A stretch of DNA of 64,000 nt from assembly GCA_028571685.1 (NCBI GenBank), contig CM053146.1, positions 25,951,431 to 26,015,430 on the forward strand. The letters run 5' to 3'. Origin of the DNA: Heterohyrax brucei (taxonomy: Eukaryota > Chordata > Mammalia > Hyracoidea > Procaviidae). The notes below the pieces were generated by a model, which ran no database searches, was not told the origin of the DNA, and saw only the letters and a program-made list of their open reading frames with translations. Both the position numbers and the translations under genes were made by a program. Below are positions 53,881-64,000 of this stretch, piece after piece (position 1 is the stretch's first letter; every line of letters starts with the position of its first letter).

Positions 53881-54574
53881 GATACTGGTGGTCACGGGAA
53901 AAGAAAAAAGATTATTGCTGGGTTATGAATTCAAGAGAAAGGACTATGATAATAGCAAGGTCAAAGCAAAGATCCAGGGAAAAAATTCAAGAAAGTGCAG
54001 AGGGCAATTGTGGAGATACAGAAGAACAAGGAAACGGCATACCTTCAGGCATATATAATGCCCTGACTTTAGAGCTTTTGCTAGTAATTTGAGGCAGAAA
54101 ACCAGAATAGAAGCAAAAGGGAGGTGGAAGTGACAAACAGAAGAATTCTAAGTGGAAAGAGTAAAATCTGAGACAGATTGTAGTTAAAAAGGTCTAAGTA
54201 TACAAGCAGAACAATGCAACGACCTGAAAAATCCAATCACAGTGATGTACTGGCTAGTGGTGGGGATTCAGTTCTTGCTATCAAGACAGGGAAAGGTTTA
54301 CACTAAATTCCAAACAGAAACTTTCCAGGGGATCAAGATTCGTGAATTTTTCTCTTATGCTGAATTTAGAACTCAACATATTTGGACAACACAAAAGGGC
54401 ACATGAGCTAGAATCTGATTAAGAAGGTGGATATTTTCAGTTTCTGGTGCATTTGTTGAGCAAATAAATGAAGCAAATAGGGAAAGCAGGGAGGTTCTCC
54501 TAGATAAAGACTCCTTGTCTAACGGAAAGAGCCCAAAGTTGGGAAACAAATACAGTACTCACCAATCTGTTCCC
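53881..54574. other. Unassigned purine-rich interval
   Basis: A/G-rich on the plus strand, unrecognised. Confidence 0.45.
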
Positions 54575-54760
54575 CATTGTTGTTGCCTTGAGTCAATACA
54601 ACTCATAGTGACTCTATTCAACAAATCACAGCTGTCCTGTAGGAGTTATGAGATTGTAATTTTAATGAAAACAGACTGCCACATTTTTCTCGCACAGACA
54701 GGACGCTGGATTCAAACCACTGACCTTTTGGTTAGCAGTCTAGCACATAATTAAGGGACC
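54575..54760 (-). repeat. AfroSINE
   Basis: Reverse copy: TTGTTGTTGCCTTGAGTCAA, ACAGCTGTCCTGTAGGAGTT, TGACCTTTTGGTTAGCAGTC. Confidence 0.82.
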
Positions 54761-55394
54761 ATGAGCATAAAAGTAGTTATTTAAATGCTGTGCCTCATTA
54801 GAGGGTTTCTTTGATTTAGATGCACAATTACCAAGTACATGATAGCATACAAACGTGAGGTCCTAAAATTCCTCCTCCAATGAAATGCAAATGAGTCTGC
54901 TATTAGCTAATACCTCAAAAGTTTTTAAGTACTAAATTAAAAAAGCAAAGCAAAGAGAGAGCATAAGATACTTTGCCATCGTAAGAGCACCAGTAAACTA
55001 TCTTTGTACTACTAGCATAAGGGGGCAGGTATAACATCTAATGTATAGATTAATTGTGCAGCATTTATTAACTCCCAAAATAAATTTACTATCAAATACA
55101 GAAAAACATTAAAATTCAGAAATCTCTTTAAGTATTATTTTTCATTTTAATTCTGTCTCATTTTAGCTTTTATACAGTAAAAACTTAAGGTAAAGACCAC
55201 TCAACCCAGTTTGGTTACGTCTCAAGTTCTGGAAGAATCAATCTCTTTCTGTGTCATATTTTCTAGGTCTTGGTTTTTCTCTACAAGGGCTACATGTGAT
55301 TTCACCATCATTGTCCCTAACCTATCTCTAATATGAGCGTGCACGTGCAGGTTTGCTGGAATCATTAAATGATGCTAATAACATACAACACCAC
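54761..55394. other. Unassigned interval
   Basis: AT-rich, with no recognised repeat or gene. An octamer ATGCAAAT occurs near 54885 but has no supporting context. Confidence 0.45.
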
Positions 55395-55850
55395 CATTTG
55401 TCAGTTTGTCATACTGTGCTGGCTTGCTGGTTAATATGATGCTTGAAGCTATGTCATCAGTATTTCAAATACCAACAGAGTCATACATAGTGGACAGGTT
55501 TCAGGGGAACCTTACTGTTAAGAAGGATTTGGAGCCTGGTGATGTACTTCTGGAAAACTATGCGATGGAAATGTTCTGTTACTCAACAGAACATTGCCTG
55601 ACTCTCTAGCTTTGGATGTCACATCATGAGAGATCAATCACTAGAGTCACCATCACATTTGGATAACTAGGGAGCAAATGAAAGTGAAACTCTCAATGAG
55701 ATAGATTGCCAAAGTAGCTGCAACAATGGGCTCAGACATGTTGATGATCGTTAGGACAATGTAGGACTGGGCAATGCTTTATTCTGTCATACATAAAGTC
55801 ATCATGAATTAGAACTGACTTAATGCAAGGTAACAATAGGCACCAAAGCT
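55395..55850 (+). mobile_element. Internally deleted RTE derivative
   Basis: The 5' part (TGTGCTGGCTTGCTGGTTAA, CAAATACCAACAGAGTCA, ACAGGTTTCAGGGGAAC) is joined to an RTE 3' end (CTGCAACAATGGGCTCAGAC, GTAGGACTGGGCAATGC, GAACTGACTTAATGCAAGG), with the endonuclease and RT missing. The organisation matches the element at 18362. Non-coding; its mobility would have depended on RTE. Confidence 0.68.
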
Positions 55851-56199
55851 ACAGATTTAGAAGACTGAATTTTTAGTGTGAAGAATATAAATGGCTCAGA
55901 ATTATTGCCAAATAATTCTGCTATCCTTGTATTTTAAATTCATTTTCTCTGTCTACCTTTTATTATTATTATTTTTAATGCTGTAATGACCTAGATCAGA
56001 GTATGGCTCAGGTCCAGGGGAATGTAGCCAAGTGTGCCATTATGTATACTTTGAAGGTAGAAAAGTGGAAGATAATTCTCTTGGATTATATGTGGTCAAA
56101 TATAGTAAAGCAGAAGAGTAAGTTGTCAGTATTCAAGGCCACAAATTACTAGTGATGCAGGGCAGATTTCATTGCAGTATATTATGAGAATTAATATTC
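55851..56199. other. Unassigned interval
   Basis: Nothing recognised before RTE-5 starts. Confidence 0.45.
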
Positions 56200-56550
56200 A
56201 GCCAGCTGCTGAATACAGAACTTTTCATCAATGCTTGTGCTCAAGTTCAATTTCAAGTTGAAGATGATTAAAACAAGTCCATGAGAACAAAAGTACAGCC
56301 CTCAGTATATCCCATCTAATTTTAGTGACCATCTGAAGAACAGATTTGATTCATTGCACACTAATGACTGAAGACCAAAGAGTCATGGAATGACATCAAG
56401 GATATCTACATGAAGAAAACAAGAGGATGTTAAAAAGACAGGAAAGAAAGAACAAATTAAAATGACATTAGAAAGGACTCTCAAACTTACTCTTGAATGT
56501 AGACTAGCTAAAGCAAAAGGAAGAAATGATGAAGTAAAAGAGCTGAGCAG

Positions 56551-57408
56551 AATCTAAAATGATGAAGATTATAGAAGAAAACAACACGGACAACACTGGA
56601 AGTTTTAATATATGGCTTAAACAGACTGCAAAATCTTACTAATGATGTATAAACAGTAGAAGACAAAATAGCAGAAAAGACTGCCCACAGAATAGGAACA
56701 AATATTTGGCAAGTATGTATTGGATCAACATCTAATTCCCGTAATCTGTAATGCACTGCAAAATATCAACAAAAAAAATCCATAAATAACCCAATTAAAC
56801 AATGGGCAAAGGACATGGACAGACACTTCACTGAAGAAGGCATTCAGGCAGCCAAAAGACACACAAAAAAGCCATCAGAGAAATCCAAATCCAAACTACA
56901 AGGAGATACCAGTTCACCTTAACAAGGTTGGTAATAATCCAAAAACCACAAAACAACAAACATTAGAGAGCCTGTGGAGAGACTGAAACTCCTCTACACT
57001 GCTGGAGGGAATGTGAAATGGCACAACTCCTTTGGAAAGTAATTTCACACTTTCTTGAAAAGCTAGAAATATGATAGTATACCATCTGATCTAGCAATCC
57101 CACTGCTTGGAATATATCCCACAGAAACAAGCACTGTCATGTGCACAGATACATGCACATGAATGTTTATTACAGCACAGTCCACAATAGCAAAAAAGAT
57201 GGAATCAACCTAGGTGCCCATCAACAGACAAATGGATGAACAAACTATGGTATATATATGTATGGTATATATACACTATGCAATGATAAAGAACAATGAT
57301 GATTTTAGGAAACATCTTGTAACCTGGAATCAACTGAAAGACATTATGCTAAGTGAAATCATTAAGCTACAAAAGGACAATATTGTATGGGACCACTATT
57401 GTAGGAAC
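56551..57408 (+). pseudogene. L1-8 ORF2 C-terminal fragment
   Basis: Reads TTLEVLIYGLNRLQNL-like text, then the RYQFTLTRLVIIQKPQNN-like block and the cysteine-rich end in broken frames. 57214-57486 keeps HYAMIKNNDDFRKHLVTWNQ and LKDIMLSEIIKLQKD in one frame. The normal stop region is near 57408. Confidence 0.82.
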
Positions 57409-58172
57409 TTAAAAAAGGACTTATGCACAGAAAAAAAGTCTCTTTCATGGCTACAAGTATGGAAAGTGAGAGAGGGTTATTCATAAATTAGATAGTTGAT
57501 AGGAATTCAGTTAGGCAAAGGGAGTAACAGGACACAATAGAAGGCAGGTCAGCATAACTGGACTATACCATAAACTAAAAGGTTTTCTGCATTCAACCAA
57601 ACATTTCAAAGGACAGAGGAGCAGGGATAGTGGTCTAGGGACCAAGTTCTCAGGGGACATCAAGGTCAATTGGCATAACCAGCCTTTTTCTAAGATAATT
57701 TTCTGCACCCCATATTGGTGAGTGGCATCCAGGGTCTTATAGCCAGCAAGCTACAGTCTAAGGAATATTAATTCTTCTCAACACACCTGGAACATTTGAC
57801 AACTGAAAATATAAAAGACGTGAGGAAAAATGAGCCCAGGAGACAGAAGGACCTATATGAAAGGCAGACTACATCACCATGAGGCCAGAAGAACTAGATG
57901 GTGCCTGACCACCACCAAAGACAGCTCTGACAAGGAACACAATGTAGAGTCTTTGATGTAGCACAAGAAAAAGAAGTGTGCAGATCAACTCTATTAAAAG
58001 ACCAGAATTGGTCTGACTGCCAGGAAGTTTCTCTAAGAACATGACCCCTAGAATTGCTGCTAGTCCAGAGTTGAAACCAGTACAGAAACCATCACTTCAG
58101 ATAAAGAATGAACTGGACTTCAGGACACAGAGTGATGACGTGGTCCATGTACTTTGTGGTTTTATGTACAGA

Positions 58173-58324
58173 AATATATGTATATATATATACATATATA
58201 TATAAATATATAAATATTGTGTGTGTATGTATATATATATATACATACACACATAATATTTATGTATACACACAAATGTATATATACACATACATATATA
58301 TTTATATATACGTGTGTGTGTGTA
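58173..58324. repeat. TA/TG/CA-rich microsatellite in the L1-8 3' UTR
   Basis: About 150 bp of alternating ATAT, ATGT and ACAC blocks. Partly self-complementary, so it can form cruciform or hairpin structures. Open frames across it are low-complexity I/Y/V repeats and not genes. Confidence 0.9.
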
Positions 58325-59432
58325 TGAGGTTGTCCTGGTTTCTTTCTGGAGGGGAGAGGAAAAGGTAGAGATGAGGGGACAAGTGTTGGCTGAGTGGATA
58401 CTGGAAGTAAAGGATGGAAAATAAGAGTGTGTTGTTATGGGGTGAAGAGAGCAGATAGAGTTGTAGAGAGATGGGTATGCAAAATTAACTAGAATTGTAA
58501 ACTTTCACTTAATCAAAATAACTTGTTTTTTAAAGAGATGAGCAGAGGATTTCAAAGGACTGCTCCAGAAGACAAAATCACACATTGCAATGAAATGTTC
58601 AAAGGCCTAGAGTTAAAAAATAAATAAATAAAAAATGGAAGAACATGTTTGGCATTTCTCAAGCTGAAAGAATTGAAGAAAATAATCAAGCCTTGAGTAA
58701 TATCGAAGAATTCCATAGGCAAATAATGAATGATGCAGGAAGCATCAAAAGATGAAACGAATACACAGAGTCATTGTACCAAAAACATTGCTCTATTTAG
58801 CATGTGATCAAGGATCAATGGTATTGAAAGATGACATCTCAGTTGCACTGTAGACATTAGTGAAAAATCAGACTCCATAAATTGACTGAATATCAACTGA
58901 TGTATTTCACCAAACATGAAATACTTTAAGCTACCAGGCCAACTGACTAGAAGAAACCCATATTCTTGCCCGTTCCAATGAATGGTGGCCCAGCAGAATG
59001 CTGAAATTAACAAACAATATCATTAATATCACATGTGAGTAAAATTTTGAAGAATATAATTAAAAAATGGTTGCTGCAGGGAACAAGGAACTGTCAGAAA
59101 TTCAAGCTGGATTTAGAAGAGGACAGGAAACAAAGGATATCATTGCTAATGTCAGATGTATCTTAGCTGAATGCAGAAAATACCACAAATATGTTTATCT
59201 CTATTCTATTGACCATGCAAAGGAATTCAATTGCATGTACCATAACAAATTATGGAAAACATTTCAGAGAGTGGGAATTTCAAAACACATAATCTTGATC
59301 ATGCAGAACATTCACTTAGACAAAAATGTTCTTAGAGCAGAACAAGACAATTACCGCCTATTTAAAAATCAGGAAAGGAGAGTTTCAGGGTTTTATTCTT
59401 TCCCCGTATTTATTCAATCTTTATGCTGTGCA

Positions 59433-59446
59433 AATAATCTGAGAAG
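59433..59446. repeat. Target-site duplication of L1-9, left copy
   Basis: AATAATCTGAGAAG, identical to 63388-63401; RTE-5 continues after the right copy. Confidence 0.92.
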
Positions 59447-59801
59447 GAGGCAGAGTCAAGATGGTGGACTAAAAACACACATCTCCCTAAGTCTTTCTGG
59501 AAACCAAGAGCTGAACTGATAACTAAACAGAGCCTTTTGGACACCTAGTGAGGCCTACAATGCGGCATAAGGCTGTAAACTTGGACTTCATACCTCTCAA
59601 CGCAAAACCAATTCTCTTTCACTGACCCCACTGTTGGCAAGCTTGGGCATGAATGGACCGCAGATAACTCACCATTTTAGTTTTGTTGTCTCTGTCCTGG
59701 CCAGTGGGTGGAGCTGGGACTTGACTAGCCACTGATCTCAGACGCACTGCTGCTGGGATCATCAAGGGAAATTGCCGTATTTTGAGGCCTCAGCTTTGGA
59801 C

Positions 59802-60303
59802 ACTGTGCATCTCAGCATCTTTGACATCTCTTTCTGCCTCTGCCCTATAGTTGGCAGTACTGAGGCTGTGGCAAGCTTGTGCAGGATGCCATCTTCTTCC
59901 ACTGGGAGGCAGAGACACTCATACAGAGGCCCCAACTGGACTTAGTTCCAAGGCTGGAGGCAGTGCCTACCCGGGGAAACCTCTTTTCTGGCAGAAAAGC
60001 AGTATCTTACACAGTGTCACCTACCACTGGGATCCGGTGACAGAGGCTGTTGACTGTGCATCTTAACACCTTTGGCTTCTCTTTTGGACCCAGCCAGGTG
60101 GCGAGCTTGTGCAGGACACCAGCTTGTTCCATTGGGAGGTGGAAATATCCATATGGCAGCCTCAGCTGGACCTAAGTCCTGGGCTGGGAGACAGCTCCTG
60201 CCTGGAGGAGAGTGCTTTTCTGGCAGAAAAGCAGTATTCTACAAAGTGTTGCCTACCCCTGGAGCCCAATAGCAGAGGCCAGGAGGGCAGTAGCCTTTCT
60301 ATA
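59802..60303 (+). promoter_or_regulatory. Two tandem ~251-bp units in the L1-9 5' UTR
   Basis: Unit 1 (about 59802-60052) and unit 2 (about 60053-60303) share, in the same order, ACTGTGCATCT, GAGCTTGTGCAGGA (or AAGCTTGTGCAGGA), CCTGGGCTGG-like text, CTTTTCTGGCAGAAAAGCAG and GCAGAGGC-like ends. Rodent L1s use tandem 5' UTR monomers as promoter modules, so a similar role is plausible here. L1-6 retains one such unit. Confidence 0.75.
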
Positions 60304-60553
60304 TTTTGAACTGGTTTACAACATCTGGGGTTTGATATAGAGTTGCTTACTTTGCCAGCCGGGAAGAGGGACCTATAGACCTGAAAACCTGATTGACTTT
60401 GGAAGTTGTCAGATACCTTTTGCCTCTCATTTTAAGGCGGCCTAGAGAAACAACTGCAGTCCATCCTCACAACATCTCTCCCAGCCTCTGTTGACTCAAA
60501 TGATGTCCCAATAGCAACAAACTCTGGAGAGAACTGTAATTAAGAAATCACAC

Positions 60554-62404
60554 ATGGCATCAGAAGGCCCCCCAAAGAAACAACCAATAAACTTCCCATA
60601 CAAAGAAGCTTTCCTGAAACTATTGGAAGGTGATCACAAAAAGGAATGTAGAGAGCATTCCTAGACCTTATACAAAATGCAGCAGAGTCAAATGAAAAAT
60701 TAAGCAAGCTGTTCAATCTGATGGAACATCAGCACTCTGAAATTCAACAGATCAAGAACAAAATCAAACATGTAGAAACTTCAGTCTAACTCTAAGAAAA
60801 CAGAATGGAACAAATGGAGAATGGACTTTCTGATTTGCTACTGACTCCAGCATCAATGAGGAGAAATCAGATAAAAGAAGCAAGAAAAATGAAGAAGCAT
60901 TAAGAAGCACGTGGGACTCTATTAAGAGGAACAGTCTACGATTAATTGGAGTTCCTCAACAGGGTCAGACTTACATAAACGGAGAAACCTACCCTGCTCA
61001 TGGTTAGGAAGACTTAACATTGTGAAAATGTCTATTTTAATCAAAGCAATCTAATTATATAATGCAATCCTGATACAAATTCCAGTGACAATTTTTAACG
61101 AGATGGACAAACAAATTACCAACTTTGTCTGGAAAGGGAAGAAGCCCCGGATAAGTAAAGCACTACTGAAGAAGAAGAACACACTGGGAGGCCTCTCACT
61201 ACCCAACTTTAGAACCTATTATACTGCCACAGTAGTCAAAACAGCATGGTACTGGTACAAAAAGAGGCAGACAGATCAGTGGAACAGAATTGAGACCCCA
61301 GAGATGACACCATCTGCCTATGAACAGTTGATACTTGACAAAGGCCCTAAGACATTAAGCTGAGGTAAAAACAGTCTCTTCAACAAATGGTGCTGGCAAA
61401 ATTGGATATCCATCTGCAAAAAGTTGAAACAAACAAAACTTCAATCTTACACCTCATACAAAACCCAACTCTAACTGGGTAAAAGACATAAATATCAATT
61501 CTAAAACAATAAAGCTCCTCCAAGAAAAAGTAGGAACAACAGCGGAAGTTTTAACACACAATGTAGACAGACTTCAAAATCTGTCAAGCAAACCACAAGC
61601 AACAGATAAGAAAATAGATAAATGGGAACTATTAACAATAAGAACTTTTGCTCATTGAAAGACTATTTGTAGAATTAAAAGGCTACCTACAGAATGGGAA
61701 AAAATATTTGGAAACTATATGTCAGACCAACACCTGATCTCCATAACCTATAAAGTACTACAAAATATAATAAGAAAAAGATAAGTCATCCAATTAAGCA
61801 TCGGGCAAAGGAGATGGACAGACAGTTCTCTAAAGAGGAGATCCAGGCAGCCAAAAAACACATGTGGACATGCTCATGGTCACTAGCTATTAAAGAAATT
61901 CAAATCAAGACAGCATTGACATACTATCTCACACCAAGTTTGGCCATGATCCAAAAAAAAAAAAAAAACAAATGCTAGGGAGGCTGTGGAGAAATTGGAA
62001 GTCTTCTACACTGTTAGTGGGATTGCAAAATGGTCCAGCCTCTTTGGAAAGTAGTCTGGCACTTTCTCAAACAGGTGGACCTAGATATACCATTTGAACG
62101 AGTAATTCCACTGCTTGGAATATATCCTACAGAATCAAGGCCATTCACACCAATGGATACATGCACATGAATGTTTATCACAGCACAGTCCACAATAGCA
62201 AAAAGATGGAACCAACCCAGATGCCCAACAACAGAGGAATGGATAGATAAACTACAGTATATATACTCAGTGGAACACAATGCAATGATAAAGAACAATG
62301 ATGATAGCAGGAAACATCTCATAACCTGGTTTCAATTGGAGGACATTATGCTGAGTGAAAGCAGTCAACGACAAAACGACAAATATTGTATGAGACCCCT
62401 ATGA
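60554..62404 (+). pseudogene. L1-9 ORF1 fragment joined to ORF2 C-terminus
   Basis: ATG at 60554 opens MASEGPPKKQPINFPYKEAF, an ORF1 N-terminus, followed by the coiled-coil region with frame breaks (about 60660-60900). At about 60968 (GGGTCAGAC then TTACATAAACGG) it passes into ORF2 just before its thumb. Both parents carry AGAC at the join, and no GT donor can be placed at the left edge of the missing segment, so microhomology deletion fits better than splicing. 61085-61363 is open ([40 protein letters not shown]). 62171-62404 holds the ORF2 end, with TGA at 62402-62404. Confidence 0.87.
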
Positions 62405-63387
62405 TACGAACTTAAAACAGACTCATGCAAAGAAGGAAAGATTCTTTGACGGCTGCAAAGGTGGGAGGGAAAGAGGGAACGGGGGGGGGTTAGGTTAGAT
62501 AGTTGATAGAAATTTGGTTGGGCAAAATCAGTGACAGCACACATTAGAAAGAAGATCATTATTAACTGGACTTCAACAAAACGTGATTACTCATCCCATC
62601 TTAACCCAATGTTGCAAGGACAGAGTAGCTGGGGCAGGGGACTAGAGACCATGCTCTCAGGGGACACCGAGGCCAACTGGTACAGCTGACGTTTTGCTCA
62701 GAGAGCCCATTGTACCCCACATTTGTGAGTGGTGTCTGGGGTTTTTAAAGTGGCCAAGCTACCATCTCAGGGTACAGGAAATGGTCCCAATTTAACAAGA
62801 ACGGATTATACCAAGGACCAAAACCATATGAGGGAAAGAAAATCCAGAAGACAGAGAGACCCACATGAGGGGGTGACTACATTGACTTGTGACCAGAAGA
62901 ACCAGATGGTGTCCGGACGCCACCAGTGATAGCTGTGATGGAGCTCACAAAGTTGAGTCTCACTGGCCACACAAGAATACCAAGAGGTGCACACTAAGAT
63001 CTCCATTAAAAGACTGCAACTGATGGTTCATGGGCCTCATAGTAGCCCTGGAAGCTTGGCTCCTGGCCCTGGTGCTGCTTCTGTCCATGAGTCATAATGG
63101 TGATCAACTCTTGGACAGAATTGGATTGGACTTGGCGACATAAAGTGACCATATCATGTGAGCACTTTATATTCCTATGCGTCTATATGATGTTGTTCTG
63201 CTGAACTCTAACTAGAGGAAGGGGAGTGGGTAGAAAGGAGGGAATAGGAGTTTGCTGGGAGGATGATACATGTGTGGAGCCGAGAGGAAGAGTGTGCTGT
63301 CACTGGGCAGGGAGAGCAATGGGAGCTGCATATAGGTAGGCATGCAAATTTATATGGGAATGTACATTTTCATTCAATAATAATAAT
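62405..63387 (+). other. L1-9 3' UTR
   Basis: Collinear with the L1-2 3' UTR. G-rich tract GGGAGGGAAAGAGGGAAC followed by a run of nine or ten G at about 62462-62492. The GTGAGTGGTGTCTGGGG block lies near 62726. Ends in AAT repeats rather than a pure poly(A). Confidence 0.82.
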
Positions 63388-63401
63388 AATAATCTGAGAA
63401 G
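63388..63401. repeat. Target-site duplication of L1-9, right copy
   Basis: Second copy of AATAATCTGAGAAG. The AAT repeats in front of it (63376-63387) form the L1-9 tail. Confidence 0.92.
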
Positions 63402-64000
63402 ATGGGCAAGGTGAAGAAGACTACGGCTTTAGGAGTGGAGGAAGATTCATTAACAGCCTGTGATATGCAGATGACACACTTTGCTTGCTGAAAGTGAAGA
63501 GGATTTGCACTTACTGATGAAGACCAAAGACTACAGCTTTCAGTATGGACTGCCCCTCAGCTGAAAGAAGCAGAAGTCCTCAAATTTAGCCCAATAAAAA
63601 AAATCATGATAAATGAAAATTGGAGAAAATACTGAAGTTCTTAAGGATTTCATCTTAGTAACATCCACAGTTAATGCCTGTGGAAGCACCTATCAAGAAA
63701 CCAAAGATGAATTGCATTGGGCAGATCTGCAAAAGACCTCTTTCAAGTATTAAAAAGCAAAGATAGCAGTCTGAGGACTAAAGTGTACCTGATCCAAGCC
63801 ATGATACTTTCAATGGGTTCACATGCTTGTGAAAGCTGGGTGATGAATAAGAAGACCAAGGAAGAACTGATGCCTTTGCATTATCATGTTGGTTAAGAAT
63901 ATTGAATATATTATCAACTGTCAGAACAATGCAAAAATGTGTATTAGAAGAGGTACAGCCAGACGCTCCTTAAAAGCAAGGATAGTAACACTTTGCCTCA

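Larger units (their letters stand above)
56551..58531 (+). mobile_element. L1-8: 5'-truncated LINE-1 in RTE-5
   Basis: Starts AATCTAAAATGATGAAG within the ORF2 C-terminal part and runs to the 3' UTR end. Flanked by AAAGAGCTGAGCAG (56537-56550) and AAAGAGATGAGCAG (58532-58545), 13 of 14 matching. More diverged than L1-2 or L1-9. Its 3' UTR contains a long TA/TG microsatellite. Confidence 0.9.
59447..63387 (+). mobile_element. L1-9: LINE-1 with complete ends but a large internal deletion, in RTE-5
   Basis: The 5' end GAGGCAGAGTCAAGATGG lies at 59447 and the 3' end, an AATAAT-type tail, at 63387. A perfect 14-bp duplication AATAATCTGAGAAG lies at 59433-59446 and 63388-63401. The 5' UTR runs to 60553, ORF1 starts at 60554, and at about 60968 the sequence jumps to the ORF2 thumb region, then to the normal ORF2 end (62404) and 3' UTR. 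Roughly 3.3-3.4 kb is missing relative to L1-6. This is a complete insertion whose body lacks the endonuclease and RT. Confidence 0.94.
56200..64000 (+). mobile_element. RTE-5: RTE LINE hosting L1-8 and L1-9, runs off the right edge
   Basis: RTE sequence in correct order occupies 56200-56550 (end of endonuclease and linker), 58532-59446 (pre-RT and palm: EIQAGFRRGQETKDIIANVR, DHAKEFNC) and 63388-64000 (after the palm: the catalytic YADD intact at 63464-63475, then ESWVMNKKTKEELMPLHYHV). Each gap is exactly filled by an L1 with its own duplication. Frameshifts and stops are common, so the protein is dead. The 3' end lies outside the window. Confidence 0.9.

Noticed and set aside
58097..58368. 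Tyrosine/isoleucine-rich open frames on both strands
   Set aside because: Produced by the TA/TG microsatellite in L1-8.
59851..60309. Repeated open frames reading CAGCHLLPLGG and CAGHQLVPLGG
   Set aside because: The apparent protein repeat is the tandem 5' UTR unit of L1-9 read in frame. It was kept as a regulatory repeat, not as coding sequence.
60950..60990. Spliced L1 RNA as the source of L1-9
   Set aside because: With the AGAC overlap, none of the possible left borders of the missing segment starts with GT.
1..64000. A host gene, tRNA, rRNA, prokaryotic operon or defence system
   Set aside because: No exon chain, RNA gene or operon could be supported. All substantial protein similarity is to L1 or RTE.

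Overview
This window looks like repeat-saturated, gene-free (intergenic or deep intronic) DNA from a placental mammal. The best fit is an afrotherian of the elephant, sirenian or hyrax group. The basis is the combination of RTE (BovB-like) retrotransposons, tRNA-derived SINEs of the AfroSINE type that share a tail with RTE, long L1 elements, MaLR-type solo LTRs and decayed MIR elements. I found no host protein-coding exon structure, tRNA, rRNA or CRISPR array. The open frames that translate to recognisable protein belong to L1 ORF1p, L1 ORF2p (endonuclease/reverse transcriptase) or RTE reverse transcriptase, and all carry stops, frameshifts, truncations or insertions.

Layout. 1-7057: minus-strand L1 (L1-1) that continues beyond the left edge; a younger 5'-truncated plus-strand L1 (L1-2, 3317-5475) sits in its ORF1 with a 14-bp target duplication. 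7058-14054: L1-3, whose 5' part is inverted and whose 3' end reads forward, a probable twin-primed insertion into an RTE (RTE-1). 14736-19046: a MaLR-type LTR, a MIR, RTE-2, an RTE-derived SINE and AfroSINEs. 19843-21914: RTE-3, split by a minus-strand L1 3' end (L1-4). 21951-28065: a MaLR LTR broken by a SINE and a polypyrimidine tract, then a rearranged minus-strand L1 (L1-5) containing a plus-oriented RT block and a 501-bp solo LTR with a perfect 5-bp duplication, then a second LTR of the same family. 28066-32626: AT-rich DNA with scattered SINEs. 32627-39212: near full-length plus-strand L1-6. 40439-46075: plus-strand L1-7 with a full 5' UTR but no 3' end. 46076-56200: older DNA with AfroSINEs, MIRs and one ERV-type LTR. 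56200-64000: RTE-5, which hosts two successive L1 insertions (L1-8 and L1-9), each flanked by its own target duplication.

The elements form a machine-and-parasite community. L1 and RTE encode the enzymes. AfroSINEs and short RTE derivatives carry RTE-like 3' tails and were presumably copied by RTE. Nesting gives relative ages: MIR before AfroSINE and L1/RTE; RTE before L1-3, L1-4, L1-8 and L1-9; L1-1 before L1-2; L1-5 before the MaLR-like LTRs and an AfroSINE.

The least explained signal is a set of roughly 40-75 bp inserts ending in GCCAA/TTGGC-type tails (180-222, 31048-31110, 33720-33756, 41963-41984, 43473-43545, 51814-51853). Four of them begin at the same ATGAGTC beside a 16-bp palindrome-like core. 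They behave like a class of extremely 5'-truncated SINE insertions, one with a perfect 9-bp target duplication and one as a foldback. Boundaries of repeats without stated duplications are accurate only to about 10-30 bp.
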